Assembly: GCF_040689395.1 (NCBI RefSeq)
Contig: NZ_JBFAZX010000001.1
Coordinates: forward strand, 759,359 to 823,358
Direction of reading: 5' to 3'
Source of the DNA: Dactylosporangium sp040689395
GTDB lineage: Bacteria; Actinomycetota; Actinomycetes; Mycobacteriales; Micromonosporaceae
Length of the DNA stretch: 64,000 bases
Of this stretch, positions 16,676-25,540 are shown piece after piece (position 1 is the first letter of the stretch; the number at the start of each line of letters is the position of its first letter). The notes below the pieces were generated by a model. The model was not told the origin of the DNA. It searched no databases and saw only the letters and a list, made by a program, of their open reading frames with translations. The position numbers were made by a program, and so were the translations under genes.

Positions 16676-18150
16676 CGCATCGCCCCGATCCGCCCGCCAC
16701 CGACGTCCGTCGAGACCGCCCCGGTCGTCTCGCCGGTCTTCTGGTTGGCGTTCGCCATCGTCGAGGAAACGTCGGCAGCGGCCGGCCGATCACCCTGTGC
16801 GGCGTGGTAGCCGGTCGACTCCGCCGAGATGTCCCCCAGCGCGCGGGCCAGGGCCGATCCGACGTCGGACACGGCGACGTGGACTCCATCGCGAACGACG
16901 ACGCGCCCGTCCACGACGACGTGGCGGACGTCGGCGGCGGTGGCCGCGAACCCGATCGCCGCCGGGTCGCAGCCGGCGGTGCGAGGCGAGTCGAGTGCCA
17001 CGGTGACCAGGTCGGCTCGCGCGCCGACGGCGATGGTTCCGCTGTGCGACCAGCCGAGCGCGGCGTGCCCGGCGACCGTTGCGACGTCGATCAATTCGGC
17101 GGCGGTGAAGTGTCCTCGGTGCTCGGTGTGGAGGCGCTCATGCATCTCGACACCGCGCGCCTCCTCGAACAGGTCGACGACCGCATGGCTGTCGCTGCCC
17201 AGGCTCAGCGGGCTGCCCGCGTCGGCGAGCGCCCGGGCATGGCCGATGCCATCGGCGAGGTCCCGTTCGGTGGTCGGGCAGAAGCACACGCCGGTGCCGC
17301 TGTCGCCGAGCTCCGCCCGGTCTGCGTCGGTCAGGTGGGTGGCGTGCACCGCCGTCAACCGCGAGCCCAGCAGCCCCCGGTCGGCGAGCAGCTCGGTCGG
17401 TGTGCAGCCGTGGACGGCCAGGCAGGCCTCGTTCTCCGCGCGCTGTTCGGAGAGGTGTATGTGCGTCGGCACGCCGTCGGTGCGCGCCGAGAGCTCGGCC
17501 AGAGCGTCGGCCGGCACGGCCCGGACGCTGTGCGCAGCCGCGCCGATCCGCGCGTGTGGGCGGCCCCGAAGCCGATCCACCCGGTTCGACCACGCGTCGA
17601 CCGATCCGTCGCCGAAGCGCAGCTGTACTCCTTCCAGCGGCCGTCCGTCGACCCCCGCCGTCATGTACAGCGTGTCGAGCAGCGTGATCCGGATCCCGGC
17701 ATCCGCGGCCGCCGCGATGAGCGCCTCGCCCATCGCGTTCGGATCCGCATACCTCACCCCACCCGGGCCGTGGTGCAGGTAGTGGAACTCGCCGACGCAG
17801 GTGATGCCGGCGAGCGCCATCTCGGCGTACACGGCGACCGCCAGCGCGTGGTAGGAGTCCGGGTCGAGTGCTCCCGCCACCGCATACATCTGCTCTCGCC
17901 ACGTCCAGAACGTGCCGCGGCCCCGTTGCGTGCGTCCGCGCAGCGCGCGGTGGAACGCGTGCGAGTGGGCGTTGGCCAGCCCCGGCAGCGTGATGCCCGC
18001 GAGCCGCACCGCGTCGGCGGCCTCCGGCGCGTCGACCGGCGTCCGCGGGCGCACCGCAACGAACCGGCCGCCGCCGATCTCGACCAGCACGTCGTTCTCG
18101 ACGCCGGTCGGCAGCCAGGCGTGTGCGCAGTGGTAGCGCGTCACTGACAT
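16672..18150 (-). CDS. hutF: Formimidoylglutamate deiminase
   Basis: Zinc amidohydrolase that converts N-formimidoyl-L-glutamate to N-formyl-L-glutamate and ammonia. Motifs seen are GLANAHSHAFHRALRGR (His62, His64), HIHLSEQ and LGSDSHAVVDLFEEAR with the catalytic Asp. The 492 residues include about 45 extra C-terminal residues of low complexity (from around DISAESTGYHAAQGDRP), beyond the usual length of 450. Its presence means this operon uses the two-step branch that needs a formylglutamate hydrolase, for which the M20 gene next door is the candidate. Confidence 0.94.
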   Translation of the reverse strand: MSVTRYHCAHAWLPTGVENDVLVEIGGGRFVAVRPRTPVDAPEAADAVRLAGITLPGLANAHSHAFHRALRGRTQRGRGTFWTWREQMYAVAGALDPDSYHALAVAVYAEMALAGITCVGEFHYLHHGPGGVRYADPNAMGEALIAAAADAGIRITLLDTLYMTAGVDGRPLEGVQLRFGDGSVDAWSNRVDRLRGRPHARIGAAAHSVRAVPADALAELSARTDGVPTHIHLSEQRAENEACLAVHGCTPTELLADRGLLGSRLTAVHATHLTDADRAELGDSGTGVCFCPTTERDLADGIGHARALADAGSPLSLGSDSHAVVDLFEEARGVEMHERLHTEHRGHFTAAELIDVATVAGHAALGWSHSGTIAVGARADLVTVALDSPRTAGCDPAAIGFAATAADVRHVVVDGRVVVRDGVHVAVSDVGSALARALGDISAESTGYHAAQGDRPAAADVSSTMANANQKTGETTGAVSTDVGGGRIGAMR

Positions 18151-19349
18151 AGCCGTTCCAGCAAATCGGTGAGCTTCTCTACCCCGATGGCGCAGTCGGT
18201 GTCGGAGGCCGACTCCTGTGGCGCGTGCGAGATGCCCGTCGGGTTGCGAACGAACAGCATCGCCGTGTCGACGTGTCCGGCCAGCACCCCGGCGTCGTGC
18301 CCGGCGCCGGTCGGCAGCACCGGCGCGCCCAGCTCCAGCACGGCGAGTCGGCTGACGTCACCGTTGAACCCGACTTCGTCGGTCAGCGACTCGGCGGCCA
18401 TCGACACGTGGGTCCCGTCGTGCCGGGCGCGCTCCTCGGCCCGCTGATGGATCGACTCGACGAGCTTCTGCAGCGTGTCAGCGTCGGCGGCTCGGGCGTC
18501 CAGCCAGGCGGAGGCGCGAGCGGCGATCGCGTTGGTGGCATTGGGCGCGACGTCGACCCGCCCGACGGTCGCATGCGCGCCGTGGGCTCGGGCCGCCTCG
18601 TCGGTCGCCAGCACGGTGTAGGCGAGGGTGAGCATCGGATCGTGCCGGTCCGCCATCCGGGTCGTGCCGGCGTGGTTACCTTCGCCGGTGAAGTCGAACC
18701 GGTATCGACCGTGCGGCCAGATCGCGCTCGCCACTCCCACCGGCGCGTCGAGGTGGTCGAGGGCCCGACCCTGCTCGACGTGGAGCTCGACGAAGGCCCC
18801 GATGCGCGCCAGCCGTTCCGGATCGGGGCCGAGCCGGTCGGGGTCGAGCCCCGCGCGGCCGATCGCCTCGGCGAGCCACGTGCCCTCCCGATCGCGCAGG
18901 CGAAGCGCCTTGGCCGGGTCGTAGGAGCCGGTGAGGAGCCGAGACCCCAGACACGGCACGCCGAACCGTGCCCCTTCCTCCTCGGCGAACACGACCACCG
19001 CGACCGGCCGGGACGGCGTCACTCCGCGCTCGCGAAGCCGGTCGATGGCGAGCAGCCCGGACACCACGCCCAGGGGGCCGTCATAGGCCCCGCCGTGCGG
19101 CACGGAGTCGAGGTGGCTGCCAGTGACGACCGCGCCCTCGCCATTGGGCTCGCCCCACCACGCCCATGTGTTGCCGTTGCGGTCGATCTCGACTTCCAGG
19201 TCTCGATCCAGCGCCTCTTCGACGAACCACTCCCGGCAGGCCAGGTCGGTGTCGGTCCACGAATGGCGCACGTATCCGCCGTCTTCGCTGACCCTTCCGA
19301 TCGGGCTCAGCGACTCCCACAGCGCGGCGAACCGCTCCGCGCTCATCAT
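18141..19349 (-). CDS. M20-family amidohydrolase of the hut operon
   Basis: A 402-residue dinuclear-zinc hydrolase of the allantoate amidohydrolase / N-carbamoyl-amino-acid hydrolase group. Zinc site: GSHLDSVPHGGAYDG (His79, Asp90) and FAEEEGARFG. GHDAGVLAG and a final HAPQESASDTDC carry the remaining ligands. Databases usually name such genes allantoate amidohydrolase. Here it lies between hutU and hutF, overlapping hutF by 10 bp and hutU by 4 bp, and no hutG is present. I therefore infer that it hydrolyses N-formyl-L-glutamate to glutamate and formate, finishing the pathway. Confidence 0.85.
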   Translation of the reverse strand: MMSAERFAALWESLSPIGRVSEDGGYVRHSWTDTDLACREWFVEEALDRDLEVEIDRNGNTWAWWGEPNGEGAVVTGSHLDSVPHGGAYDGPLGVVSGLLAIDRLRERGVTPSRPVAVVVFAEEEGARFGVPCLGSRLLTGSYDPAKALRLRDREGTWLAEAIGRAGLDPDRLGPDPERLARIGAFVELHVEQGRALDHLDAPVGVASAIWPHGRYRFDFTGEGNHAGTTRMADRHDPMLTLAYTVLATDEAARAHGAHATVGRVDVAPNATNAIAARASAWLDARAADADTLQKLVESIHQRAEERARHDGTHVSMAAESLTDEVGFNGDVSRLAVLELGAPVLPTGAGHDAGVLAGHVDTAMLFVRNPTGISHAPQESASDTDCAIGVEKLTDLLERLCQ

Positions 19350-20995
19350 GACTGCTCCCGCATCGGCACCCGAAGCCCGGCGACCCCGGCGACCTTGGCC
19401 GCGTCCTCGTATCCGGCGTCAACGTGTCGCAGCACGCCCATCGCCGGATCGTTGGTCAGCACCCGCGCCAGCTTCTGCGCGGCGAGGTCGGTGCCGTCGG
19501 CGACCGAGACCTGGCCGGCGTGGATCGAGCGCCCGATCCCGACGCCGCCACCGTGATGGATCGACACCCAGGACGCGCCCGACGCCGTGTTGACCAGGGC
19601 GTTGAGCAGCGGCCAGTCGGCGATCGCGTCGGAGCCGTCGCGCATCGCCTCGGTCTCGCGATATGGCGAGGCGACCGATCCGGTGTCGAGATGGTCGCGC
19701 CCGATGACGATCGGCGCCTCCAGTGTGCCGTCGGCGACCATCTCGTTGAACCGCAGGCCAGCGCGGTCGCGCTCACCCTGGCCGAGCCAGCAGATCCTGG
19801 CCGGGAGGCCCTGATACGCGACCCGCTCCTGCGCCATGGTGATCCAGCGGCGCAGGGACTCGTTCTCCGGGAAGAGGTCGAGGATCGCCTGGTCGGTCGC
19901 GGCTATGTCGGCGGGGTTGCCCGATAGCGCCGCCCACCGGAACGGTCCCTTGCCCTGACAGAAGAGCGGTCGGATATACGCCGGGACAAACCCCGGGAAC
20001 GCGAACGCCCGATCGAATCCGCCGAGCTGTGCCTCGCCGCGGATCGAGTTGCCATAGTCGAACACCTCCGCACCGCCATCGAGGAACCCGACCATCGCCT
20101 CGACGTGGCGCGCCATCGAATGCCGGGCCCGCTCCGTGTATTCCTCGGGCTTCTTCGCCGCGTAGTCCGCCGCGTCCTCGAGCGCGATGCCGCTCGGCAC
20201 GTAGGAGAGCGGGTCGTGTGCCGAGGTCTGGTCGGTCACGATGTCGACCGCCACGCCCATCCGCAGCAGCTCTGGCAGCAGCACAGCGGCGTTGCCGACG
20301 ACCCCGACCGACAGCGCCCGACGGGCGATCTTGGCCTCTACCGCGAGCCGGACTCCGTCCTCAAGAGAGTCGGCGATGACGTCGAGATAGCGGGTGGCGA
20401 CCCGGCGCTCGAGCCGCGCCCGGTCGACGTCGATGATCAGGCATGCGCCGCCGTTCATCGTCACCGCGAGTGGCTGTGCGCCGCCCATGCCGCCACAACC
20501 GGCGGTGACGGTCAGCGTGCCGGCGAGCGTCCCGCCGAATCGCTTCTCGGCCACCGCCGCGAACGTCTCGTAGGTGCCCTGCAGGATTCCCTGCGTGCCG
20601 ATGTAGATCCACGACCCGGCGGTCATCTGCCCATACATCGTCAGGCCGAGCGCCTCCAACCGCCGGAACTCCGGCCAAGTGGCCCAGTCGCCGACCAGGT
20701 TGGAGTTGGCGATCAGCACCCGTGGGGCCCACTCGTGCGTCTGAAGCACGCCGACCGGACGGCCGGACTGGACCAGCATCGTCTCGTCGGGTGCCAGCGT
20801 CGTGAGCGTGCGAACCAGTGCCTGGAACGACGGCCAGTCGCGCGCCGCCTTGCCCGTGCCGCCGTAGACGACGAGGTCCTGCGGCCGCTCCGCGACGTCA
20901 GGATCGAGGTTGTTCATGAGCATGCGCAGGGCCGCTTCCTGTTGCCAGCCTCGCGCCGTCAACTGGGTGCCTCGAGGGGCACGGACTACTTCCAT
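19346..20995 (-). CDS. hutU: Urocanate hydratase
   Basis: Second step of histidine breakdown, adding water to urocanate with tightly bound NAD+ as electrophile. The 549-residue protein starts MEVVRAPRGTQLTARGWQQEAALRMLMNN. It has the NAD-binding GCGGMGGAQPLAV and NGGACL and the active-site ICWLGQGERDRAGLRFNEMV. Length is normal. The ATG is preceded by GAGGAG. It follows the RpiR-type regulator by 12 bp and so is the first enzyme of the operon. Confidence 0.97.
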   Translation of the reverse strand: MEVVRAPRGTQLTARGWQQEAALRMLMNNLDPDVAERPQDLVVYGGTGKAARDWPSFQALVRTLTTLAPDETMLVQSGRPVGVLQTHEWAPRVLIANSNLVGDWATWPEFRRLEALGLTMYGQMTAGSWIYIGTQGILQGTYETFAAVAEKRFGGTLAGTLTVTAGCGGMGGAQPLAVTMNGGACLIIDVDRARLERRVATRYLDVIADSLEDGVRLAVEAKIARRALSVGVVGNAAVLLPELLRMGVAVDIVTDQTSAHDPLSYVPSGIALEDAADYAAKKPEEYTERARHSMARHVEAMVGFLDGGAEVFDYGNSIRGEAQLGGFDRAFAFPGFVPAYIRPLFCQGKGPFRWAALSGNPADIAATDQAILDLFPENESLRRWITMAQERVAYQGLPARICWLGQGERDRAGLRFNEMVADGTLEAPIVIGRDHLDTGSVASPYRETEAMRDGSDAIADWPLLNALVNTASGASWVSIHHGGGVGIGRSIHAGQVSVADGTDLAAQKLARVLTNDPAMGVLRHVDAGYEDAAKVAGVAGLRVPMREQS

Positions 20996-21007
20996 GATTC
21001 TCCTCGG

Positions 21008-21871
21008 CTAGGGCAGGAATATCTGACGGGTGGCGGTGGAGCGCTCGAACGCCTCAAGCCGCTCCTGAGTCTCGGCAGGCGCGGAGTCGCACATTGCCTG
21101 TAGCAGGATCGTCACCATGGCCATCGGCGCGGTGTGCAGGTCGAACACCAGCCGTGATCCGACCGGAGCGGGCAGCACCACGTCCGACTCGGCGGCGGCG
21201 GGGCTGACCGGCGAGTCCGTCACGGTGACCACACGAAGCCCGCAGGCCCGCGCCTCGCGCAGTGCGTCGATCGCCTCGCGGGGATATCGGGGCAGCACGA
21301 ACGCCAGCATGGCAACCGCACCGGCCGCGCGTGCCTGTTCCAGGCGATCAGCGAACAAGCTGCCCTGCTCGTGGAGCAACCGGACATCCGGGTGCACCTT
21401 GGCGGCGAAATAGACGAAGGCTCCAGCGAGCGCCCCGGCCGCCCGCATGCCGAGCACCGGCAGCGGGCGGCTCTGCATGAGCAGGCGGCCGGCTTCGGTC
21501 AGCGGCCCGGTGTCGCGCAGGGTGTCGGAGAGCCTCTGCAGGTTGGTGGCCTCATCGCTGAGCGCCTGCTCGAACTGGCTGACCGGCTCGGTGTCGACGG
21601 TGTCGTCCATTGTGGACGGGCCGTGCCGGTAGCCGTCGATCGTCACCCGCAACTGGTCGCGCAGTGCCGGATAGCCCTCGAACCCCAGCGCCGTGGCGAA
21701 CCTGGTCACCGAGGGCTGGCTGACGCCGGCGAGGGTGGCCAGGTCGCCGCTGGAGAGATAGCCGGCCTGACCGGCGTGCTCGACCAGGATGCGCGCAATG
21801 CGGCGCTGCACAGGTGTCAGGCGCTGCCCGTCGAAGAGGTCGAGAATCCGCTGGCGCGCAGATGGGGTCAT
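21008..21871 (-). CDS. RpiR/MurR-family transcription regulator
   Basis: A 287-residue regulator with an N-terminal HTH_6 domain (residues 1-80: LTPVQRRIARILVEHAG, LSSGDLATLAGVSQPSVTRFATALGFEGYPALRDQL). A C-terminal SIS domain that normally binds a phosphosugar or other small ligand spans about 130-260 (LPVLGMRAAGALAGAFVYFAAK and VVTVTDSPVSPAA). It is the first gene of the hut operon, 12 bp before hutU, so it most likely controls histidine degradation and its own expression. A near-palindrome at 21894-21914 lies just upstream. Confidence 0.9.
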   Translation of the reverse strand: MTPSARQRILDLFDGQRLTPVQRRIARILVEHAGQAGYLSSGDLATLAGVSQPSVTRFATALGFEGYPALRDQLRVTIDGYRHGPSTMDDTVDTEPVSQFEQALSDEATNLQRLSDTLRDTGPLTEAGRLLMQSRPLPVLGMRAAGALAGAFVYFAAKVHPDVRLLHEQGSLFADRLEQARAAGAVAMLAFVLPRYPREAIDALREARACGLRVVTVTDSPVSPAAAESDVVLPAPVGSRLVFDLHTAPMAMVTILLQAMCDSAPAETQERLEAFERSTATRQIFLP

Positions 21872-21893
21872 GGCTCGACTGTAAGTCGGCTTT

Positions 21894-21914
21894 CATGGTT
21901 GCGTCAACCGCATG
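21894..21914. promoter_or_regulatory. Candidate hut operator CATGGTTG cgt CAACcgCATG
   Basis: Imperfect inverted repeat in the divergent gap between the RpiR-type gene and the MOSC gene. The arms read CATG-GTTG and CAAC-cg-CATG. Its position 22 bp upstream of the regulator's ATG fits an autoregulatory site; this is inference. Confidence 0.35.
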
Positions 21915-21945
21915 GAGTCATTCAGACTGTTGGCGGGAAGGGAGG

Positions 21946-22767
21946 ATGACATGCGACGCTTTGAGGGTGCGGCTGAGCTATTTGGCGACCTACCCGATCA
22001 AGAGCTGCTATCGCGTCGAGGCGAAAGCTGCCGAAGTGGAGCCATGGGGCCTGGCGGGGGACCGGCGCTGGATCGTCGTCGACGACGAGGCCAAGCTCAT
22101 CACGCAGCGGGTCTGGCCGGCAATGGGGAGGATTCGGCCGCGCTGCGACGATCGCGGTCTTGTGCTCCAAGCGCAGGGGGCGGTTCGGCTCGAAGTGCCT
22201 TTTCCGTCTGGGGCCACGGCGGAGGTCAGGCATTTTCATCAGTGGATCGCCGCGACATCTGCTGGGGACGTCGTGGACCAGTGGGTATCTCAGGTGATCG
22301 GGCGGTCGGCTCGGTTGTTCTATCTCGACGATCCGACGCGGCGAACTATCAACCCGGAGTTCGGCAACCCGGACGACCGTGTGAGCTTCGCCGACGACTA
22401 TCCGTTGCTGCTGGCCAACGAGGCATCCCTATATGCGGTGAACGACTGGTTGGCCGAGGACGGCGACGAGCCGATCGCGATGACACGCTTCAGGCCCAAC
22501 GTCGTCGTCGCCGGAGCCCCGGCCTGGGCGGAGGACGACTGGATCGGCCGGCGGGTCGTCATCGGTGATGTCGCGTTTCGGGTGCCGAAGCCCTGCAGCC
22601 GGTGTGTGCTGACCACCATTGACCCCGAGACGGGTGAGAAGGGCGAGCAGCCGCTTCGGGTGCTCGGCCGGCATCGACGGTTCCCGGGCGGGCTGATGTT
22701 CGGCCTCAACCTCATCCCGGACGTGCGCGGGAAGATCGCGATCGGGGACGAGGTCGCGGTCCTCTGA
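21946..22767 (+). CDS. MOSC domain-containing protein
   Basis: A 273-residue protein with the MOSC-N beta-barrel (YLATYPIKSCYRVEAKAAEVEPWGLAGDRRWIVVD) and the C-terminal MOSC domain. The latter includes MTRFRPNVVV and KPCSRCVLTTIDPETGEKG, where the conserved cysteines bind molybdenum cofactor or carry sulfur. Relatives include YcbX/YiiM and mARC, which reduce N-hydroxylated compounds. ATG 21946 has GGAGG almost touching it. GTG 21967, starting VRLSYLATYPIKSC, is the alternative and matches the usual family start better. Divergent from the hut operon. Confidence 0.88.
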   Translation: MTCDALRVRLSYLATYPIKSCYRVEAKAAEVEPWGLAGDRRWIVVDDEAKLITQRVWPAMGRIRPRCDDRGLVLQAQGAVRLEVPFPSGATAEVRHFHQWIAATSAGDVVDQWVSQVIGRSARLFYLDDPTRRTINPEFGNPDDRVSFADDYPLLLANEASLYAVNDWLAEDGDEPIAMTRFRPNVVVAGAPAWAEDDWIGRRVVIGDVAFRVPKPCSRCVLTTIDPETGEKGEQPLRVLGRHRRFPGGLMFGLNLIPDVRGKIAIGDEVAVL

Positions 22768-23049
22768 AGCCTTGACTGCCGCGGCTGTAGGCCGCGTGGT
22801 TGGTGGTTGGTGTTGCGGAGGGCGATCCGTCTGTAGATGTTGCTCAGCGTGGCTTGAGTTGCCGTGGTCGACGGGACTGACCGGCATCGGACAGCTGCTG
22901 ACTGAGCTGTGCGGGTGGGAGTTCGGGCCGCGTTTGTAGTGGTCAAGGGAGGTGGGGCGGCGGAGTGCAAGACAGTGAGATCGAAGGGTGTGGACCGTCA
23001 CGCGGCGTGTGGAGGTCAGCCGGGTGAGGCTCCTGGTAGAACAACGCGC

Positions 23050-23541
23050 GTGTCGTTTCTGTTATGGGCCGGGCAGGCCATGGGGTACCGGCGTGCCGGC
23101 GCCGGAGTGGGGGCTGCCGTGGTGTGTTTCGCCGCGGGGTATCTCGGGGCGCCAGGCGAGCCGTTCGAGCATCCCAAGCGGCTCGCGCTGACGGTGCTGC
23201 TCTTCTTGGCCGGGCTGGCGGCGCTCCTATGGGCGGGGGCGATGGCGCACGTCGGCGTGCAGATCAGCATGTACAACGTGCGGATTCGGCACGGGTTGCT
23301 GCCGATGCCGTCCATCGCGGTGCCGCTGCGCATGGTGCACGACGTGCGTACGGTCGACGTGCGGTGGAGCATCGGGCAGCGGTGGGGGTGGACGTGGGTG
23401 CCCGGGCGTGGGCGGGCCGTCATCGTACGGTCCGGGCCGGCGTTGACGTTCGACTTCGGTGGGCGGCAGTTCACGGTCAGCGTCGATGAGCCGGAAGAGG
23501 CCATGGCCGCGCTCAACCGGATGCGGCTGTCCGCGCGCTAG
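23050..23541 (+). CDS. Membrane protein with PH-like C-terminal part
   Basis: I do not recognise the family with certainty. From the GTG at 23050 the protein is about 163 residues. It has two hydrophobic segments (AGAGVGAAVVCFAAGYLG and LALTVLLFLAGLAALLWAGAM) and then a beta-rich stretch, VRIRHGLLPMPSIAVPLRMVHDVRTVDV ... TFDFGGRQFTVSVDEPEEAMAALNRM, with the rhythm of bacterial PH domains. The start is unsure: the frame is open from 22909, and ATG 23080 is another choice. No operon partner. Confidence 0.6.
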   Translation: MSFLLWAGQAMGYRRAGAGVGAAVVCFAAGYLGAPGEPFEHPKRLALTVLLFLAGLAALLWAGAMAHVGVQISMYNVRIRHGLLPMPSIAVPLRMVHDVRTVDVRWSIGQRWGWTWVPGRGRAVIVRSGPALTFDFGGRQFTVSVDEPEEAMAALNRMRLSAR

Positions 23542-24090
23542 ACCGACGCGTCGAAAGCCGTGCTCGACCTACGGCACGAAGATGGCGCTAGGGGGCCAGC
23601 CGGTCCCGCCGTGGTTACCTCGCTGCTTCGGGTAGCGGGCGCGTCGGGGACCGAGAGCGCAGTCCCGTCGATCACTGTCAGTAGCGGTCCCTGCCGCCGG
23701 ACCGTCTGTCTTCCCGCCGTGGCGGCCGCAGGCGCGCAGCAGGTCGGATAACGCGCGGAGCGGGCGGGTCCGAGTCCTTGCCGGGCGGAGCGGTTCGGCA
23801 GAGTTCGGGTCGACCAGGGCGTTCCGGGGCATGAAACACCGGTCCTGGCGCCGAATATCGGTTCCTACATCGACGGCCGGGAACGATTACCGTCACTGTA
23901 TCCAGGGTGGCGTTAGGTGCGCGGGAGTGCGGCGTCGTTCGGTCTCCGCGTCGCCCACGCGATCACGTTCGACGCGCCGGCGCGACCGCCCGCCCGATCG
24001 GGAGATCGTTACGGTGCGTGAAGCCTGGCCGGAAAGTACGGCAGCAGGCCGGCGCCGAACACGGTCGGGCGCAGCGGTGCCAAGCCCTCG
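23542..24090. other. Gene-free gap before LacI gene
   Basis: 549 bp between two convergent genes. I see no coding pattern, tRNA or strong hairpin here. Base composition is slightly less biased than in the genes. Confidence 0.55.
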
Positions 24091-25143
24091 TCAGGCCGGG
24101 ACCGGCGCGCGCCGCTCACCCGACCCGTGCGAGACGAGGGTCGTGGGCAGCACGACGGTCTCAACCGGCCGGTCCCGGTCCGCGAGCCGGGCCAGGGCCA
24201 GCCGGCCCGCCTGCCGCCCCATCTCCTCGGGATCGTCGGCTACGACCGTCACGCCGAGCACCCTGGCCCATTCAACATTGTCGAAGCCGACGACGGCGGG
24301 CAGCGGGTCCGGGGCGCGATAGACGAGTTCCTCCACGACGCCGAGCAACGCCCTGTTGTTGCCCGCGAAGAAGGCCGTAGGCGGGTCCGGGGTGTCGAGC
24401 AGCTCGGCTACGCGGGCCCGGGCGGCGGCCACGTCGTGCGCGCCGGTACGCAGCCACCGACGCCAGTCCGTCACCCCGGCCGCCTCGAGCGCGCCGGCCA
24501 TTCCGGCGAGGCGGTCACGGTGGGTCGGCAGCCAGTCGTAGTCACCGATGAAGGCGATGCGCCGGTGCCCCGCGGAGAGCAGGTGCAGAGCGGCGGCACG
24601 TCCGCCACCAACGTTGTCGAATACGACAGCGTCGGCATCCAGATGCTGCGCTGGGCGGTCGACGAAGATCACTGGCATGCCGCGATCCTGGAGCTCCCGG
24701 TAGACCGTGTGGTCAGCCATCGCCGACGCGACGATCACCGCCTTCGTCTGGTGGTCGGCGAGATTGCGCGCCAGCGACCACTCGACCTCGGGCGACTCGC
24801 CTGAGTTGGCCACCGTGAGCAGCAGGCCGCCCGTGCGCAGTTCGTCTTCGAGTCCCTTCGCCAGGGCGGGGTAGAAGGGGTTGGCCAGGTCGCTGGTGAT
24901 CAGACCGACGGAGTCGAACAACTGCCCGCGCGCGAGCAGGCTCGCCGCGGCGTTGCGCTGGTAGCCGAGCTGCTGGGCTGCGGCGAACACCCGCTCGCGC
25001 TTGGCGGCGCTGACGTGGGGCTCACCTCCGAGTGCCCGCGAGGCGGTCTTCAGGCTGACTCCCGCGAGCTCGGCGACGTGCGTAAGCGTCGGGCGTCGGG
25101 TCGCATCTGCCTGTCCAGCAGGTTGGTTTGTCACACCACTCAT
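24091..25143 (-). CDS. LacI-family transcription regulator
   Basis: A 350-residue repressor. The N-terminal helix-turn-helix is TLTHVAELAGVSLKTASRALGGEPHVSAAKRERV; the hinge contains NAAASLLARGQ. The periplasmic-binding-like ligand domain runs from VGLITSDLANPFYP to the C-terminus. The ATG at 25143 has GAGG in front of it; the frame is open to 25167. A perfect LacI-type palindrome lies 380 bp upstream at 25523-25540, between this gene and the divergent GH92 mannosidase gene, so control of mannoside use is the likely role (inference). Confidence 0.9.
   Translation of the reverse strand: MSGVTNQPAGQADATRRPTLTHVAELAGVSLKTASRALGGEPHVSAAKRERVFAAAQQLGYQRNAAASLLARGQLFDSVGLITSDLANPFYPALAKGLEDELRTGGLLLTVANSGESPEVEWSLARNLADHQTKAVIVASAMADHTVYRELQDRGMPVIFVDRPAQHLDADAVVFDNVGGGRAAALHLLSAGHRRIAFIGDYDWLPTHRDRLAGMAGALEAAGVTDWRRWLRTGAHDVAAARARVAELLDTPDPPTAFFAGNNRALLGVVEELVYRAPDPLPAVVGFDNVEWARVLGVTVVADDPEEMGRQAGRLALARLADRDRPVETVVLPTTLVSHGSGERRAPVPA
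25125..25137. repeat. Direct repeat copy 1, GGTTTGTCACACC
   Basis: Matches 12 of 13 bases with GGTTTGTCACTCC at 25261-25273. This copy overlaps the first codons of the LacI-family gene. Possibly a binding site or a small local duplication. Confidence 0.4.
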
Positions 25144-25260
25144 TGTCCTCAGACGGGCCCACCGCATGGGCTAGTGCCAACGCCGCTCGGCCAGGCGCTC
25201 TGGGCAGCGAGCTGGCAAGGGTGCGTGTTGATCGAGGGAGAGGCCGAGTTCCGGCATAGG

Positions 25261-25273
25261 GGTTTGTCACTCC
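25261..25273. repeat. Direct repeat copy 2, GGTTTGTCACTCC
   Basis: Second copy of the 13-bp repeat, 136 bp away from the first and upstream of the LacI-family gene. Confidence 0.4.
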
Positions 25274-25522
25274 GGACAACCCATACCAGGAACTCCGCTT
25301 GGTCGATCAGATTGCCATAACCCGAACGGTGACGGAAGCCGCGGGTCGGGTTCGCGTCGGCTCGTCCGGTTCGAGATCCCGTCACGTTTGCGGGCGCTGA
25401 CGCCGTGCGGACGGCTGCACCGAGTGCCTTATGCCGCGCCGATGCGAACGTCGTAGCCGACTACCGGGACTTTCGGCCCCTTGACGGCATACGCGCGGCC
25501 TGCCAAGCTTCCTAACCAAACC

Positions 25523-25540
25523 AATGACAGCGCTGTCATT
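25523..25540. promoter_or_regulatory. LacI-type operator AATGACAGCGCTGTCATT
   Basis: An 18-bp perfect palindrome with the AGCGCT centre typical of LacI-family operators of actinobacterial sugar genes (compare the CebR site TGGGAGCGCTCCCA). It stands between the LacI-family gene and the GH92 gene, 535 bp before the latter. Confidence 0.75.
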
